A DNA stretch of 10,338 bases, from the NCBI GenBank assembly GCA_910579265.1, contig CAJTTE010000010.1, positions 98,627 to 108,964 on the forward strand. Reading direction: 5' to 3'. Position numbers and translations under genes: made by a program. Below the pieces are notes generated by a model. It was given only the letters and a program-made list of their open reading frames with translations. It made no database searches and was not told where the DNA came from. Source of the DNA: an uncultured Ruminiclostridium sp. (GTDB lineage: Bacteria; Bacillota; Clostridia; Oscillospirales; Ruminococcaceae). Numbering within the stretch: position 1 is the stretch's first letter; every line of letters starts with the position of its first letter. Below are positions 1 through 6,687 of the stretch, in pieces.

Positions 1-24
1 CATTTCAATGTAAAACCTCAGCAG

Positions 25-51
25 AAAATCCCGCCTTCGGCGGGGTTTTTT
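25..51 (+). terminator. Intrinsic terminator of an upstream transcript
   Basis: The arms CCCGCC (30-35) and GGCGGG (39-44) form a GC-rich hairpin with a UUC loop. AAAA precedes it and a run of six T follows (46-51), so the stem can extend by A-T pairs. It reads on the + strand and closes a transcript that starts before the window. Bases 1-24 show no recognisable gene end. Confidence 0.85.
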
Positions 52-63
52 GTTTTACGGGAC

Positions 64-92
64 TTGACAAAGCCGTAAGTAGCGGATATAAT
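64..92 (+). promoter_or_regulatory. Sigma-A promoter of the tRNA-Arg transcript
   Basis: A TTGACA -35 box (64-69) is followed after exactly 17 bases by a TATAAT -10 box (87-92), matching the housekeeping consensus at all 12 positions. Transcription should start near base 99. The first gene downstream is the tRNA at 197, giving a leader of about 97 bases to be trimmed. In that leader GCAG/CATA near 101-113 can pair with TATGCTGC near 183-190, which would loop out the leader just ahead of the tRNA. Confidence 0.85.
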
Positions 93-196
93 ATAAAAAG
101 GCAGTAAGCATATGGTTGATGCGTATGGATCTATAAAGCAAGCGGCTTTTCCTTTGCCCGGTAAGATATGATCAGCCGTTTTATGCTGCCGTAAAT

Positions 197-271
197 GCCT
201 CCATAGTTAAACGGATATAATAAACCCCTCCTAAGGGTTAGTTATCGGTTCGATTCCGGTTGGGGGTGCCA
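197..271 (+). tRNA. tRNA-Arg (anticodon CCU), CCA encoded
   Basis: A complete cloverleaf can be drawn by hand. The acceptor stem is GCCTCCA (197-203) with TGGGGGT (261-267), including a G-U closing pair. The D arm spans 206-221 with GG in its loop. The anticodon stem AACCC (223-227) pairs with GGGTT (235-239) around loop CTCCTAA, which places anticodon CCT at 230-232. The T arm is ATCGG/CCGGT around TTCGATT (249-255). The discriminator is G268, followed by encoded CCA (269-271). The variable region is short (four bases). It reads AGG codons, the rare-type arginine codon common in AT-leaning clostridia. It has its own consensus promoter at 64-92. Confidence 0.93.
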
Positions 272-299
272 ACGATTTTAATACCGAAGTCTATATGAC

Positions 300-395
300 T
301 TCCGTAAAGGAATGCTTTATGCCCGGGGGCATAGAACCTTTCTGGACAGCATGTATCCTTTTCGCAAACCCGTTTTTGGGTTTTCGGAAAGCGGA
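300..395 (+). other. Hairpin-rich tail of the tRNA transcript
   Basis: No protein gene is visible between the tRNA and base 607. Two mutually exclusive foldings appear here. In one, AAAGGA plus ATGC (306-315) pairs with GCAT plus TCCTTT (349-361, three-base bulge), enclosing hairpin TATGCC/GGCATA (318-333). In the other, CTTTTCG (358-364) and AAACCC (366-371) pair with GGGTTT (378-383) and CGGAAAG (385-391), a 13-pair hairpin with one mismatch. The competition over 358-361 is seen directly in the sequence. Any function, as a processing signal or separate small RNA, is conjecture. Confidence 0.4.
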
Positions 396-396
396 G

Positions 397-449
397 GGGA
401 GCTTAAGCCTTTTGCCGGATCGCATTACTCCTTTTAAGCTCCTGTTTTT
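397..449 (+). terminator. Probable terminator after the tRNA-Arg unit
   Basis: GGAGCTTAA (398-406) pairs perfectly with TTAAGCTCC (434-442), and a TTTTT run follows at 445-449. The loop of about 27 bases is longer than in a typical intrinsic terminator, which lowers confidence. From 450 to 607 I see no gene, only AT-rich sequence with small hairpins such as ACGGGA/TTCCGT near 519-533 and AATAC/GTATT near 557-569, and no convincing promoter. Confidence 0.55.
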
Positions 450-607
450 GTAATTGTTTTAAAGTCAATCAGGTTTTATTATAACGCGTTCATATAAAAA
501 CGCTATGCGTATTTTCGAACGGGATTTTTCCGTAAATGAGGCAGGTTTTTGAAGGAATACTTTCGTATTTAAAAAAACGAAAAAGCGGCAAGGCTTGCTG
601 AAAAGTC

Positions 608-875
608 ATGGGCAGGGCTTTATGTGAATATGCTCTAAATGCCGAAGACGGAGCTTGGCTTAGAAAGACAATTGCGATTTACTCCTTGTCATACCGTAAA
701 AGTTTTGGTTCAACGGGCGTAGCTCAGCGCCAAGACCCGGTCAAACGAGTCTTTCGGATTAAACTTCCGCAGATCATAGCAGACCATATTAAGACCGATG
801 TAAGCATATTTGTGCAGCTTTTTGTGGCCGGCACGCCTATGCCATATTTTAACAGCCGCAATGCGGCTTTTATTT
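608..875 (+). ncRNA. Candidate structured RNA or leader before the kinase gene
   Basis: This stretch has no credible protein gene but looks folded. An outer helix joins ATGG-CA-GGGC (608-618) with GCC-TA-TGCCAT (835-845), about ten pairs with small bulges, closing a domain of roughly 238 bases. Inside are CTTGGC (654-659) with GCCAAG (729-734), GACAA/TTGTC (667-671, 686-690), CCGT/ACGG (694-697, 713-716) and CGGA/TCCG (755-758, 766-769). A textbook terminator follows at 854-875. Size and position suit a small RNA of the 6S or raiA size class, or an attenuated leader of the two-component operon. I could not match it to a known family, and the helices were found by eye. Confidence 0.38.
854..875 (+). 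terminator. Intrinsic terminator just upstream of the kinase gene
   Basis: AGCCGC (854-859) and GCGGCT (863-868) form a six-pair GC stem with an AAT loop, followed by TTTATTTTT. Only 15 bases separate the T-rich tail from the kinase ribosome binding site at 891, which leaves no room for a promoter. The kinase operon must therefore be transcribed by read-through past this terminator or by conditional antitermination. Confidence 0.82.
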
Positions 876-901
876 TTATAACCGTCTTTCGGAGGTGTAT
901 T

Positions 902-2155
902 ATGTACAGATGGCTTACGTTGACTGTTGCTTTGATATCCTCCGTAATATTTGCGTCCGGCGATTTAAAGCCGCGTAAAAATTTTATTATAAAGCTCGGG
1001 ATTTGTTTGGCAGCCGAAATTTCAGTTTGTTCTGCTTTTTGGCTTTTAAAGGAAGAGGCGTTTATATTTCCGCTGGCGGCGGGACAGACTGCCTCATTGG
1101 CTATCGATCTTTTAAAGGATAAGAAAAGGAACGGACTTTTTACATCTTGTTTTTATATATGCTTTGATTCGGCTTATCTTCCGTTTTTCTTCTGTGATGA
1201 GAATATTTGGAGCTATGCCGTTTATGTTACGGTTTTGGTTTTCTGTGTGGTGATCTCTCCTTTAAGAGGGAAATACTTCGAAATAGGATTCGGGGAGATT
1301 TATTCGGGGAAAGGCATGCGCCGTCGGGCGGCGGAGCTTCTCCCCGGGATAATACTTGTTCCAGAGGCGCTTTTGATTGCCGCGTTAAGAAGCCCGGATC
1401 TGATTAGCGCCGGCATTCTTAATTTTGTTTTTTTGATTTTACTTGCCATTGCATTATGGCTCAGGAGAGAGACCGTTTTAAGAATGACGCTTCAGGAGCT
1501 GAATAATGCAATGAACAGGTGGCAATATGAATCAAGGGATTATATGAATGTTATCCGTTCCCAGCGACATGACTTTAATCTGCACCTTCATGCCTTGTCG
1601 GGGCTTTTAAACGGCGGCGAGTATGAAAAAAGCGCGGAGTATGTGAAAAACCTCGTCGCCGAGGCAAACGACATAAATGATATCATGCCGGTAAACGATG
1701 CGGTTGTGGGCTCAATGCTCTGCAATATGAGAGAGGAAGCGCGAAAAAAGGGTTCGGATATCGTTTACAGTATTACCTACGATATGGCTGATATATTATG
1801 CAACGGATTTGAGTGCAATAAAATAATCGGTAATCTTCTGAAAAACGCTATTGATGCGATTCAGACGGAGGAAGACAGAAAGTTCGGAATAAGACTAAGT
1901 ATTTTTAAAAGAAGAGGAAATACTGTAATAGTCTCGGAAAACCGGTTTACGGGGGATCCGAACCGTATAGCAAGGGTGTTTGAACCGGGCTTTTCCACAA
2001 AAAAGGGGCATGAGGGTATAGGCCTTAGCATGGTTCTCAGGACCGCCGAGATCTACGGAGGAAGGGTTTATCCGGAATTTGAGGATGATGTTATACGGTT
2101 TGTGGTAAACATACCTAACAGGGTCAATTTAACGGGAAGGAATGATGGAAAATGA
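902..2155 (+). CDS. GHKL sensor histidine kinase, AgrC-like, polytopic
   Basis: Membrane sensor kinase of 417 residues. The start at 902 is preferred because GGAGG (891-895) lies six bases upstream; the open frame runs back to 608 but through an intrinsic terminator. Residues 1-187 hold six or seven hydrophobic segments (roughly 5-19, 30-49, 52-70, 79-97, 103-119, 146-165, 168-187) with no large extracellular domain, as in AgrC/ComD-type peptide receptors. A linker with coiled-coil character leads to the H box QRHDF, phospho-acceptor H223. The N box NLLKNAIDA (311-319), FEPGFSTK (360-367) and GIGLSM G box (372-377) form a GHKL-type ATPase. It should autophosphorylate and pass phosphate to the regulator, whose gene overlaps it by four bases (ATGA). 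The ligand is unknown; a peptide is inferred from family and context. Confidence 0.9.
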   Translation: MYRWLTLTVALISSVIFASGDLKPRKNFIIKLGICLAAEISVCSAFWLLKEEAFIFPLAAGQTASLAIDLLKDKKRNGLFTSCFYICFDSAYLPFFFCDENIWSYAVYVTVLVFCVVISPLRGKYFEIGFGEIYSGKGMRRRAAELLPGIILVPEALLIAALRSPDLISAGILNFVFLILLAIALWLRRETVLRMTLQELNNAMNRWQYESRDYMNVIRSQRHDFNLHLHALSGLLNGGEYEKSAEYVKNLVAEANDINDIMPVNDAVVGSMLCNMREEARKKGSDIVYSITYDMADILCNGFECNKIIGNLLKNAIDAIQTEEDRKFGIRLSIFKRRGNTVIVSENRFTGDPNRIARVFEPGFSTKKGHEGIGLSMVLRTAEIYGGRVYPEFEDDVIRFVVNIPNRVNLTGRNDGK

Positions 2156-2883
2156 AAATTCCCGCTCTTATTCTTGATGACGACGCTAATTCAAGGCTTT
2201 CCGCGGCAATGGCGCTTTCGGATTATCCGGAAATTTCCGTAGAAGGTCAATTCGCAAGCAGCAGCGAGTTGTTTTTATATCTTAGCAGCAATAAAGCCGA
2301 GCTGCTGTTTCTTGACATTGAACTGGATGAAGAAACGGGCTTTGAAATAGCGCAACGGCTCAGGAAGGAATATCCGGAAATTATGATAGTATTTCTTACA
2401 GGTCATTCTTCATATGCGATAGACGGATATGATTTTCAGCCGGTTAATTTCCTTACCAAGCCGATAAATCCGGTTAAACTGAGGCAGACGGTAGATGAAG
2501 TCAAATCGCGTCTTAACCGTTCGGACGAGGAAAAGGGCCAGAGCGCCGCCAAGCTGATGTTCCACTTGCAGCAGGGCTACCGTATTGTTGACGTTAGAGA
2601 TATATGCTATATAGAGAGGCTCAACCGTAAAAATTATCTCTATACCGAAAGCGAAGCCATCCGCATAACGAATCAGACAATGCGGGAGCTTGAAGAAATG
2701 CTGTCCACCCATAATTTTTTTCTTTGTCACCAATCCTTTATCGTTTCGCTTCACCGCGTCATCTCCGTAAAGGACGTAGGCAGACAGCTTTATGAAGTCA
2801 AGCTCAAGGGGTGTGACAGAGCGCTTCCGGTATCAAGAAACAGATATGAAGAGCTTATGAAGAGGCTTCAAAGCATTATTTAA
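2152..2883 (+). CDS. LytTR-family response regulator, AgrA-like
   Basis: Cytoplasmic DNA-binding response regulator of 243 residues. The receiver domain (about 3-120) has the acidic cluster DDD at 9-11, phospho-acceptor D55 in LLFLDIEL, T83 and K103, all expected switch residues. The C-terminal LytTR domain (about 135-243) has the typical pattern: an IxYIE(R) strand near 151-155, the FxxCHQSFIVSL segment near 189-200, then VSRNRYEEL near 227-235. LytTR proteins bind pairs of short direct repeats upstream of -35 boxes. Start codon ATG overlaps the kinase stop, so translation is coupled. The nearest promoter for it to control is the exporter promoter at about 3003-3031, but I find no clear pair of LytTR repeats there. 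Confidence 0.92.
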   Translation: MKIPALILDDDANSRLSAAMALSDYPEISVEGQFASSSELFLYLSSNKAELLFLDIELDEETGFEIAQRLRKEYPEIMIVFLTGHSSYAIDGYDFQPVNFLTKPINPVKLRQTVDEVKSRLNRSDEEKGQSAAKLMFHLQQGYRIVDVRDICYIERLNRKNYLYTESEAIRITNQTMRELEEMLSTHNFFLCHQSFIVSLHRVISVKDVGRQLYEVKLKGCDRALPVSRNRYEELMKRLQSII

Positions 2884-2903
2884 AAATATAGAAAAGTTTA
2901 TAT

Positions 2904-2961
2904 AAAGCGGTGGGATTTCAGGCAGCAAACAATGATGTTGTCATGGAATCCCGCCGCTTTT
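2904..2961 (+). terminator. Long hairpin after the two-component operon
   Basis: AAAGCGG (2904-2910) and GGGATT (2912-2917) pair with AATCCC (2947-2952) and CCGCTTT (2954-2960), and T2911-G2953 forms a wobble, giving a 14-pair stem. The loop of about 28 bases contains a small ATGA/TCAT hairpin. Only TTTT follows, so termination may be partial. It separates the regulator gene from the exporter promoter. Confidence 0.6.
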
Positions 2962-2992
2962 CGCAAATCAGACAAAAAACGACGCATGATAA

Positions 2993-3031
2993 GCAATCTA
3001 TATTGCGGTAAAGCGATAAATACTATATAAT
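2993..3031 (+). promoter_or_regulatory. Exporter operon promoter with palindrome over the -35
   Basis: A perfect TATAAT -10 box (3026-3031) is preceded after 17 bases by TTGCGG (3003-3008), which keeps only the TTG of the -35 consensus, as in activator-dependent promoters. The inverted repeat GCAAT-CTAT-ATTGC (2993-3006) overlaps that -35 and could be an operator. Transcription would start near 3038, seven bases before the ribosome binding site of the 28-codon ORF. The adjacent two-component regulator is the obvious candidate controller (inference). Confidence 0.6.
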
Positions 3032-3055
3032 TTAACCATAAGCCAAGGTAAGCGG

Positions 3056-3142
3056 ATGATTATTATCGGTCAATATGCTTCAAAACGAAGCAGAACAACA
3101 ATAATTCCGCGCAACTATAACCGCCTCATCGGAAAGGAATGA
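3056..3142 (+). CDS. Small cationic peptide ORF (28 aa) leading the exporter operon
   Basis: A short frame starts with ATG at 3056, with AAGGTAAG beginning 11 bases upstream (3045), and ends with TGA at 3140-3142, only four bases before the ABC exporter start. It begins MIIIGQYASK and carries six Lys/Arg residues and one final Glu; it has no Cys and no double-glycine leader. Its last codons contain the exporter ribosome binding site (AAAGGA, 3133-3138), so its translation would clear or couple to exporter initiation. A hairpin TGCTTC/GAAGCA (3076-3081, 3087-3092) lies inside it. It could be a regulatory leader peptide, a signal or an export substrate. It could equally be a chance frame: 28 codons is short and I know no homologue. 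Confidence 0.42.
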   Translation: MIIIGQYASKRSRTTIIPRNYNRLIGKE

Positions 3143-3146
3143 GCTT

Positions 3147-4889
3147 ATGCGAAAAAAACAGGATAACACCGACCGAATAAGAATAAAACAGAAAAAGGGT
3201 ACATGGCTCAGGTTTATAAAGCTGTTTCCTAAGTGCAGGCTACCATGGTTGTTTCTTGGGATATATATAATTCTTGAAATAGGCGTCATAAATATAGGGG
3301 TCAATGAGACGGAGTATACCGCCCAGCTTTTTGCCGGAGATACAAGTCCGGCGCTTCTTGCCAGACTTATCGGAGTTATTATTTTAAATCTTGTGGGAAG
3401 CAATATCCTTATATTTATGAAAAATTTTACAAGCGCACGAATAAACAGGAATATGAGGAAGGTCGTTCTCGGCAAGGTGCTTCGTCTTCCCATGACGTTT
3501 TTTAAGGACGAGAATCCCCGTGAAGCTATTTACAGAATAGTAAACAACTCCATTGTCATAGATTCGACTATAATGCTTTTTATTATACCTGTCTTTACCG
3601 CCGCATACAAAGCATTTACGGTTTTTACAAAAGTGTTTAAATACGACTGGAGGCTTTCGGTCATATTGCTGGCTTTTATTCCGATCCAAATACTAATAGC
3701 GTTTATTTTCGGCCGGCTCAACTTTTCGGTCAGTGAGAGGAGCGCCGCGGTTACGGCGTCTCTTACCCAGCGGCTTGCAGAGCTGGTGACGAATATTCCC
3801 TTGGCAAAAGCCTTCGCAAAAGAAAAGAAGGAGACCGAAAACGGCGAGGAGCTTACGTCAAGACTTTATAAGCTCAGTATAAAAGGCAGCTGGCTCGATC
3901 AGTTCAAGGATTTTTCAAATACTTTCGTTGACCTTGCGCAATCCGTTATTATAGTAGTCGTCGGCGTGGTTTTGCTTGGGGGAGGATCAATCACGGTAAA
4001 ATCGTGGATAGCTTTTTTTATGTTCTCTTCGGTGTTCAGCGGGGCAATAACAGAGCTTCTTATGTATTGGAATAACATAAAGATAATACAGGGCGGAGGC
4101 GATAAAGTTGCAGAGATAATGAATGCTCCCGAAGAAAACAGATCCGGTGAACCATGCGAAAATATGAGCGGCAGTCTTAAGGTTGAAAACGTCCGTTTCG
4201 GATACAGCGACGATAAGACCGTTTTTTCCGACCTGAGCTGTGAATTCAAGGATAACTGCGTTACTGCGCTTTTAGGCGAAAGCGGGTGCGGAAAGACAAC
4301 TCTCGTAAATATTCTTACACGCCTCTATTCTCCTCAGGAGGGGAAAATAACCGTTGAAGGAAAGGATATACACGGCTTTGCACTTGAGGATTACAGAAAT
4401 CAGTTCGCTGTGGTTTCTCAAAGCTCGATGCTGTTTTCCGGAACGGTAAGGGAAAATGTCTGCTACGGAAACGGAGAGGTTTCCGACGAGATTTTTTACG
4501 GCGCGCTGAAAAAAGCCGGAGCATTTGATTTTGTCATGAAGCTTCCCGATAAGGAAAATTCAGTTCTCGAAGAATACGGAGGAAATCTGTCCGGCGGACA
4601 AAGGCAAAGGCTCGCGGTAGCCCGCGCCCTTATATCCAAGGCCCATTATCTTATCTTGGATGAGCCGGCGGCATCTATGGACGCCATTGCTTCGGCGGAG
4701 CTTATGGAGATACTTAAGGAAGCGGCTTCGAACCGCTGCATGATAATTATAGCTCATACGCCTTCGGTCATTCCGATGGCAAACAGGGTGGTCATTATTG
4801 AGGATGGCACTGTAACGGCTCAGGGTGACGCTGAAGAGCTGAAAAAAACAAACGCTTTTCTTCATGAATTTATTGAAGGGAGTGTGTAA
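3147..4889 (+). CDS. ABC exporter half-transporter, subunit 1
   Basis: Membrane protein of 580 residues with a fused ABC transmembrane domain (about 25-320, six hydrophobic spans) and a C-terminal ATPase (about 343-580). The nucleotide site is intact: A-loop Y363, Walker A GESGCGKTT (377-385), Q-loop Q425, signature LSGGQ (481-485), Walker B YLILDE with catalytic E506 (501-506), and switch H547. There is no N-terminal C39 peptidase, so it is not a leader-cleaving bacteriocin exporter. Start ATG at 3147 has AAAGGA eight bases upstream. The next gene is a second half-transporter only two bases downstream, so the functional exporter is almost certainly a heterodimer. Substrate is unknown; peptide or lipid-like substrates and drugs are all known for this fold. 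Confidence 0.93.
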   Translation: MRKKQDNTDRIRIKQKKGTWLRFIKLFPKCRLPWLFLGIYIILEIGVINIGVNETEYTAQLFAGDTSPALLARLIGVIILNLVGSNILIFMKNFTSARINRNMRKVVLGKVLRLPMTFFKDENPREAIYRIVNNSIVIDSTIMLFIIPVFTAAYKAFTVFTKVFKYDWRLSVILLAFIPIQILIAFIFGRLNFSVSERSAAVTASLTQRLAELVTNIPLAKAFAKEKKETENGEELTSRLYKLSIKGSWLDQFKDFSNTFVDLAQSVIIVVVGVVLLGGGSITVKSWIAFFMFSSVFSGAITELLMYWNNIKIIQGGGDKVAEIMNAPEENRSGEPCENMSGSLKVENVRFGYSDDKTVFSDLSCEFKDNCVTALLGESGCGKTTLVNILTRLYSPQEGKITVEGKDIHGFALEDYRNQFAVVSQSSMLFSGTVRENVCYGNGEVSDEIFYGALKKAGAFDFVMKLPDKENSVLEEYGGNLSGGQRQRLAVARALISKAHYLILDEPAASMDAIASAELMEILKEAASNRCMIIIAHTPSVIPMANRVVIIEDGTVTAQGDAEELKKTNAFLHEFIEGSV

Positions 4890-4891
4890 AA

Positions 4892-6604
4892 ATGGCCGAT
4901 AAAACCAAAAAGGGAATGTGGAAAAGAACAGTTAAGCTTTTTTTCAATATAAGAATACCCTGGCCTCTTTATATTATTCAGATCGCCCTTGGAATAGCAA
5001 CAACAAAGGTTGCCCTTCTTTATGTTCCGTATGAGACGGATCTTAAGCTGGGAAATATAGATCAACCCGGGGTAGTATGGGGATATGTGGGCTTTATGCT
5101 TCTTGCAGCAGCCGCAAATATCGTAAGCCACATTCCTTCCTTTTATTCATCCGCCATCGTTGGGCGAAACCTGCAAAACAAGCTTATAAACAGATCACTA
5201 AGGCTTCCCATGAGATCTTTTGAGAAAAACGGATCAAAAATAGTCTCCTGGATAACCCAGGACTGTACGCTGGCCGACGGTCTGCTAACTTCGGTGATCG
5301 GTTTTATTACAGGTATTGTTTCCGTATACATGAGCGTCACCACAATGTCCGCCATAGATACGACTATGCTTTTTCTTGTGCCGTTCATTCTTGTTTATAT
5401 AATATTCAGCACCTGGTTTGAAGGGAAAATGATGTTTCTGAGACAGCGCAGAGAAAGATTGGCGATGTCGCAGCTTACCGCTTATTTTTCCGAGCATCTG
5501 AGTTTTTTTACACAGATAAAGCAGCTTCACTCATACAACGAGGAAACCGAACGGGGAAAGAAGGCTATAGACGGATTTTACAGGGCAGATGTGTATCAGG
5601 CGCTGCTTACCCTTATAAACAATTTCGTTTCAGGGTCGCTTACAAATGTGATAACGATACTGATATTCGTTCTTGGTGTTCCTAAAGTGGCCGGCGGCAC
5701 GATCACCATAGAACAGCTGGCCGCCTTTCAGACCTATATCCTTATTGCTTATCAATCGTTAAGCTCGGTTCCCAGCCTTTATACGAGCTTTATGTATTAT
5801 AACGGACAGCTTTTCTATATAGCTTCTCTTATGTCGGAGAAGGAGGAGGTATATGAACGCAAACACACCATGGATATGCCTGACAGAGACATTGTTTTCG
5901 AAAACGTAAGCTTCGGTTACGGGGAAGAAAAAACCGTTGACAATGTAAGCTTCACAATCCCCAAGGGAAAGAAAACGGTTATAGTAGGACCGAACGGTTC
6001 GGGAAAGACAACATTGTTTAAGCTTATAGAACGATTTTATAATCCCGATTCCGGCGTTATACGCTTCGGCGAATACAATTCCGAGGACATTCATCTTCAG
6101 GAATGGCGCCAAAGCATCGCTTATGTGCTTCAGGAGCCTCAGCTTTTTGACGGTACCATAAGAGATAATATCAATTACGGCATGAACAGGGATGTCACCG
6201 GAGAGGAAACGGAAAATGCGGCAAAGCTGGCCTGCGCAGATGAATTTATTAAGGAGCTTCCCGATGGCTATGATTTTGAAATAGGCGAGAACGGATGCCA
6301 TCTTTCGGCAGGTCAGAGACAGAGGATAGCCATAGCGAGAGCGGTTATGCTCGACCCCTCGTATCTGCTTCTGGATGAAGCAACCTGCAATATGGATTAT
6401 AAATCGGAAAAAACGGTAAACGAGGCGCTTTCAAAGCTTATGGAGGGCAGAACCACGGTAATGATCACCCATGATATGAATATGCTTAACAAAGCGGATC
6501 ATATAATCGTTATGAACGAGGGCAGGGTGGAGGCGGAAGGCACGATAGAGGAAGCCCGGAGATGCAGCGCTACTCTTCAAAAGCTTATTGCGGCCGGCTT
6601 TTAA
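4892..6604 (+). CDS. ABC exporter half-transporter, subunit 2
   Basis: Partner half-transporter of 570 residues with a six-span membrane domain (about 20-310) and an ATPase (about 333-570). Motifs are A-loop Y343, Walker A GPNGSGKTT (376-384), Q-loop Q424, signature LSAGQ (471-475), Walker B YLLLDE with catalytic E496, and switch H537. The signature has Ala for the usual first Gly; both subunits keep the catalytic Glu and His, so both composite ATP sites may work, unlike many heterodimers with one dead site. Stop of subunit 1 and this ATG are two bases apart, with AAGGGAG (4876-4882) as ribosome binding site inside the upstream gene, a translationally coupled pair. Both proteins begin with a similar basic, W/F-rich helix (KGTWLRFIKLF and KGMWKRTVKLF), supporting common origin. 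Confidence 0.93.
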   Translation: MADKTKKGMWKRTVKLFFNIRIPWPLYIIQIALGIATTKVALLYVPYETDLKLGNIDQPGVVWGYVGFMLLAAAANIVSHIPSFYSSAIVGRNLQNKLINRSLRLPMRSFEKNGSKIVSWITQDCTLADGLLTSVIGFITGIVSVYMSVTTMSAIDTTMLFLVPFILVYIIFSTWFEGKMMFLRQRRERLAMSQLTAYFSEHLSFFTQIKQLHSYNEETERGKKAIDGFYRADVYQALLTLINNFVSGSLTNVITILIFVLGVPKVAGGTITIEQLAAFQTYILIAYQSLSSVPSLYTSFMYYNGQLFYIASLMSEKEEVYERKHTMDMPDRDIVFENVSFGYGEEKTVDNVSFTIPKGKKTVIVGPNGSGKTTLFKLIERFYNPDSGVIRFGEYNSEDIHLQEWRQSIAYVLQEPQLFDGTIRDNINYGMNRDVTGEETENAAKLACADEFIKELPDGYDFEIGENGCHLSAGQRQRIAIARAVMLDPSYLLLDEATCNMDYKSEKTVNEALSKLMEGRTTVMITHDMNMLNKADHIIVMNEGRVEAEGTIEEARRCSATLQKLIAAGF

Positions 6605-6606
6605 AA

Positions 6607-6635
6607 TTGTCATGGTTATAAACGATCCTTAAAAT
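6607..6635 (+). promoter_or_regulatory. Probable internal promoter for the chaperone/thioredoxin module
   Basis: TTGTCA (6607-6612) and TAAAAT (6630-6635) are each 5/6 matches to the sigma-A boxes and are separated by exactly 17 bases. Transcription would begin near 6642, ahead of the ribosome binding site at 6671-6678. No terminator lies between the exporter genes and here, so this would add to read-through rather than replace it. It also makes a start codon at 6634, inside the -10 box, unlikely. Confidence 0.5.
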
Positions 6636-6687
6636 GCTAAAGCGCAAAAACATATTACAAAACATACAGAAGGAAGGGCGGATCAAC

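Noticed and set aside
112..171. 19-codon frame in the tRNA leader
   Set aside because: It has no ribosome binding site, and the leader is best explained as tRNA precursor.
714..726. tRNA-like string GGGCGTAGCTCAG
   Set aside because: It resembles the 5' part of many tRNAs, but no matching anticodon arm, T arm or acceptor strand follows.
608..901. N-terminal 98-residue extension of the histidine kinase frame
   Set aside because: It crosses an intrinsic terminator, has no ribosome binding site at 608, and a good GGAGG site marks the start at 902.
2893..2901. Single match to a LytTR half-site (AAAGTTTAT)
   Set aside because: No second repeat lies at the expected 12-13 base spacing, and it is about 110 bases before the exporter -35.
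6634..6687. Upstream ATG adding 18 residues to the first chaperone-like protein
   Set aside because: It lies within a probable -10 box, lacks a ribosome binding site, and the paralogue supports starting at MKS.
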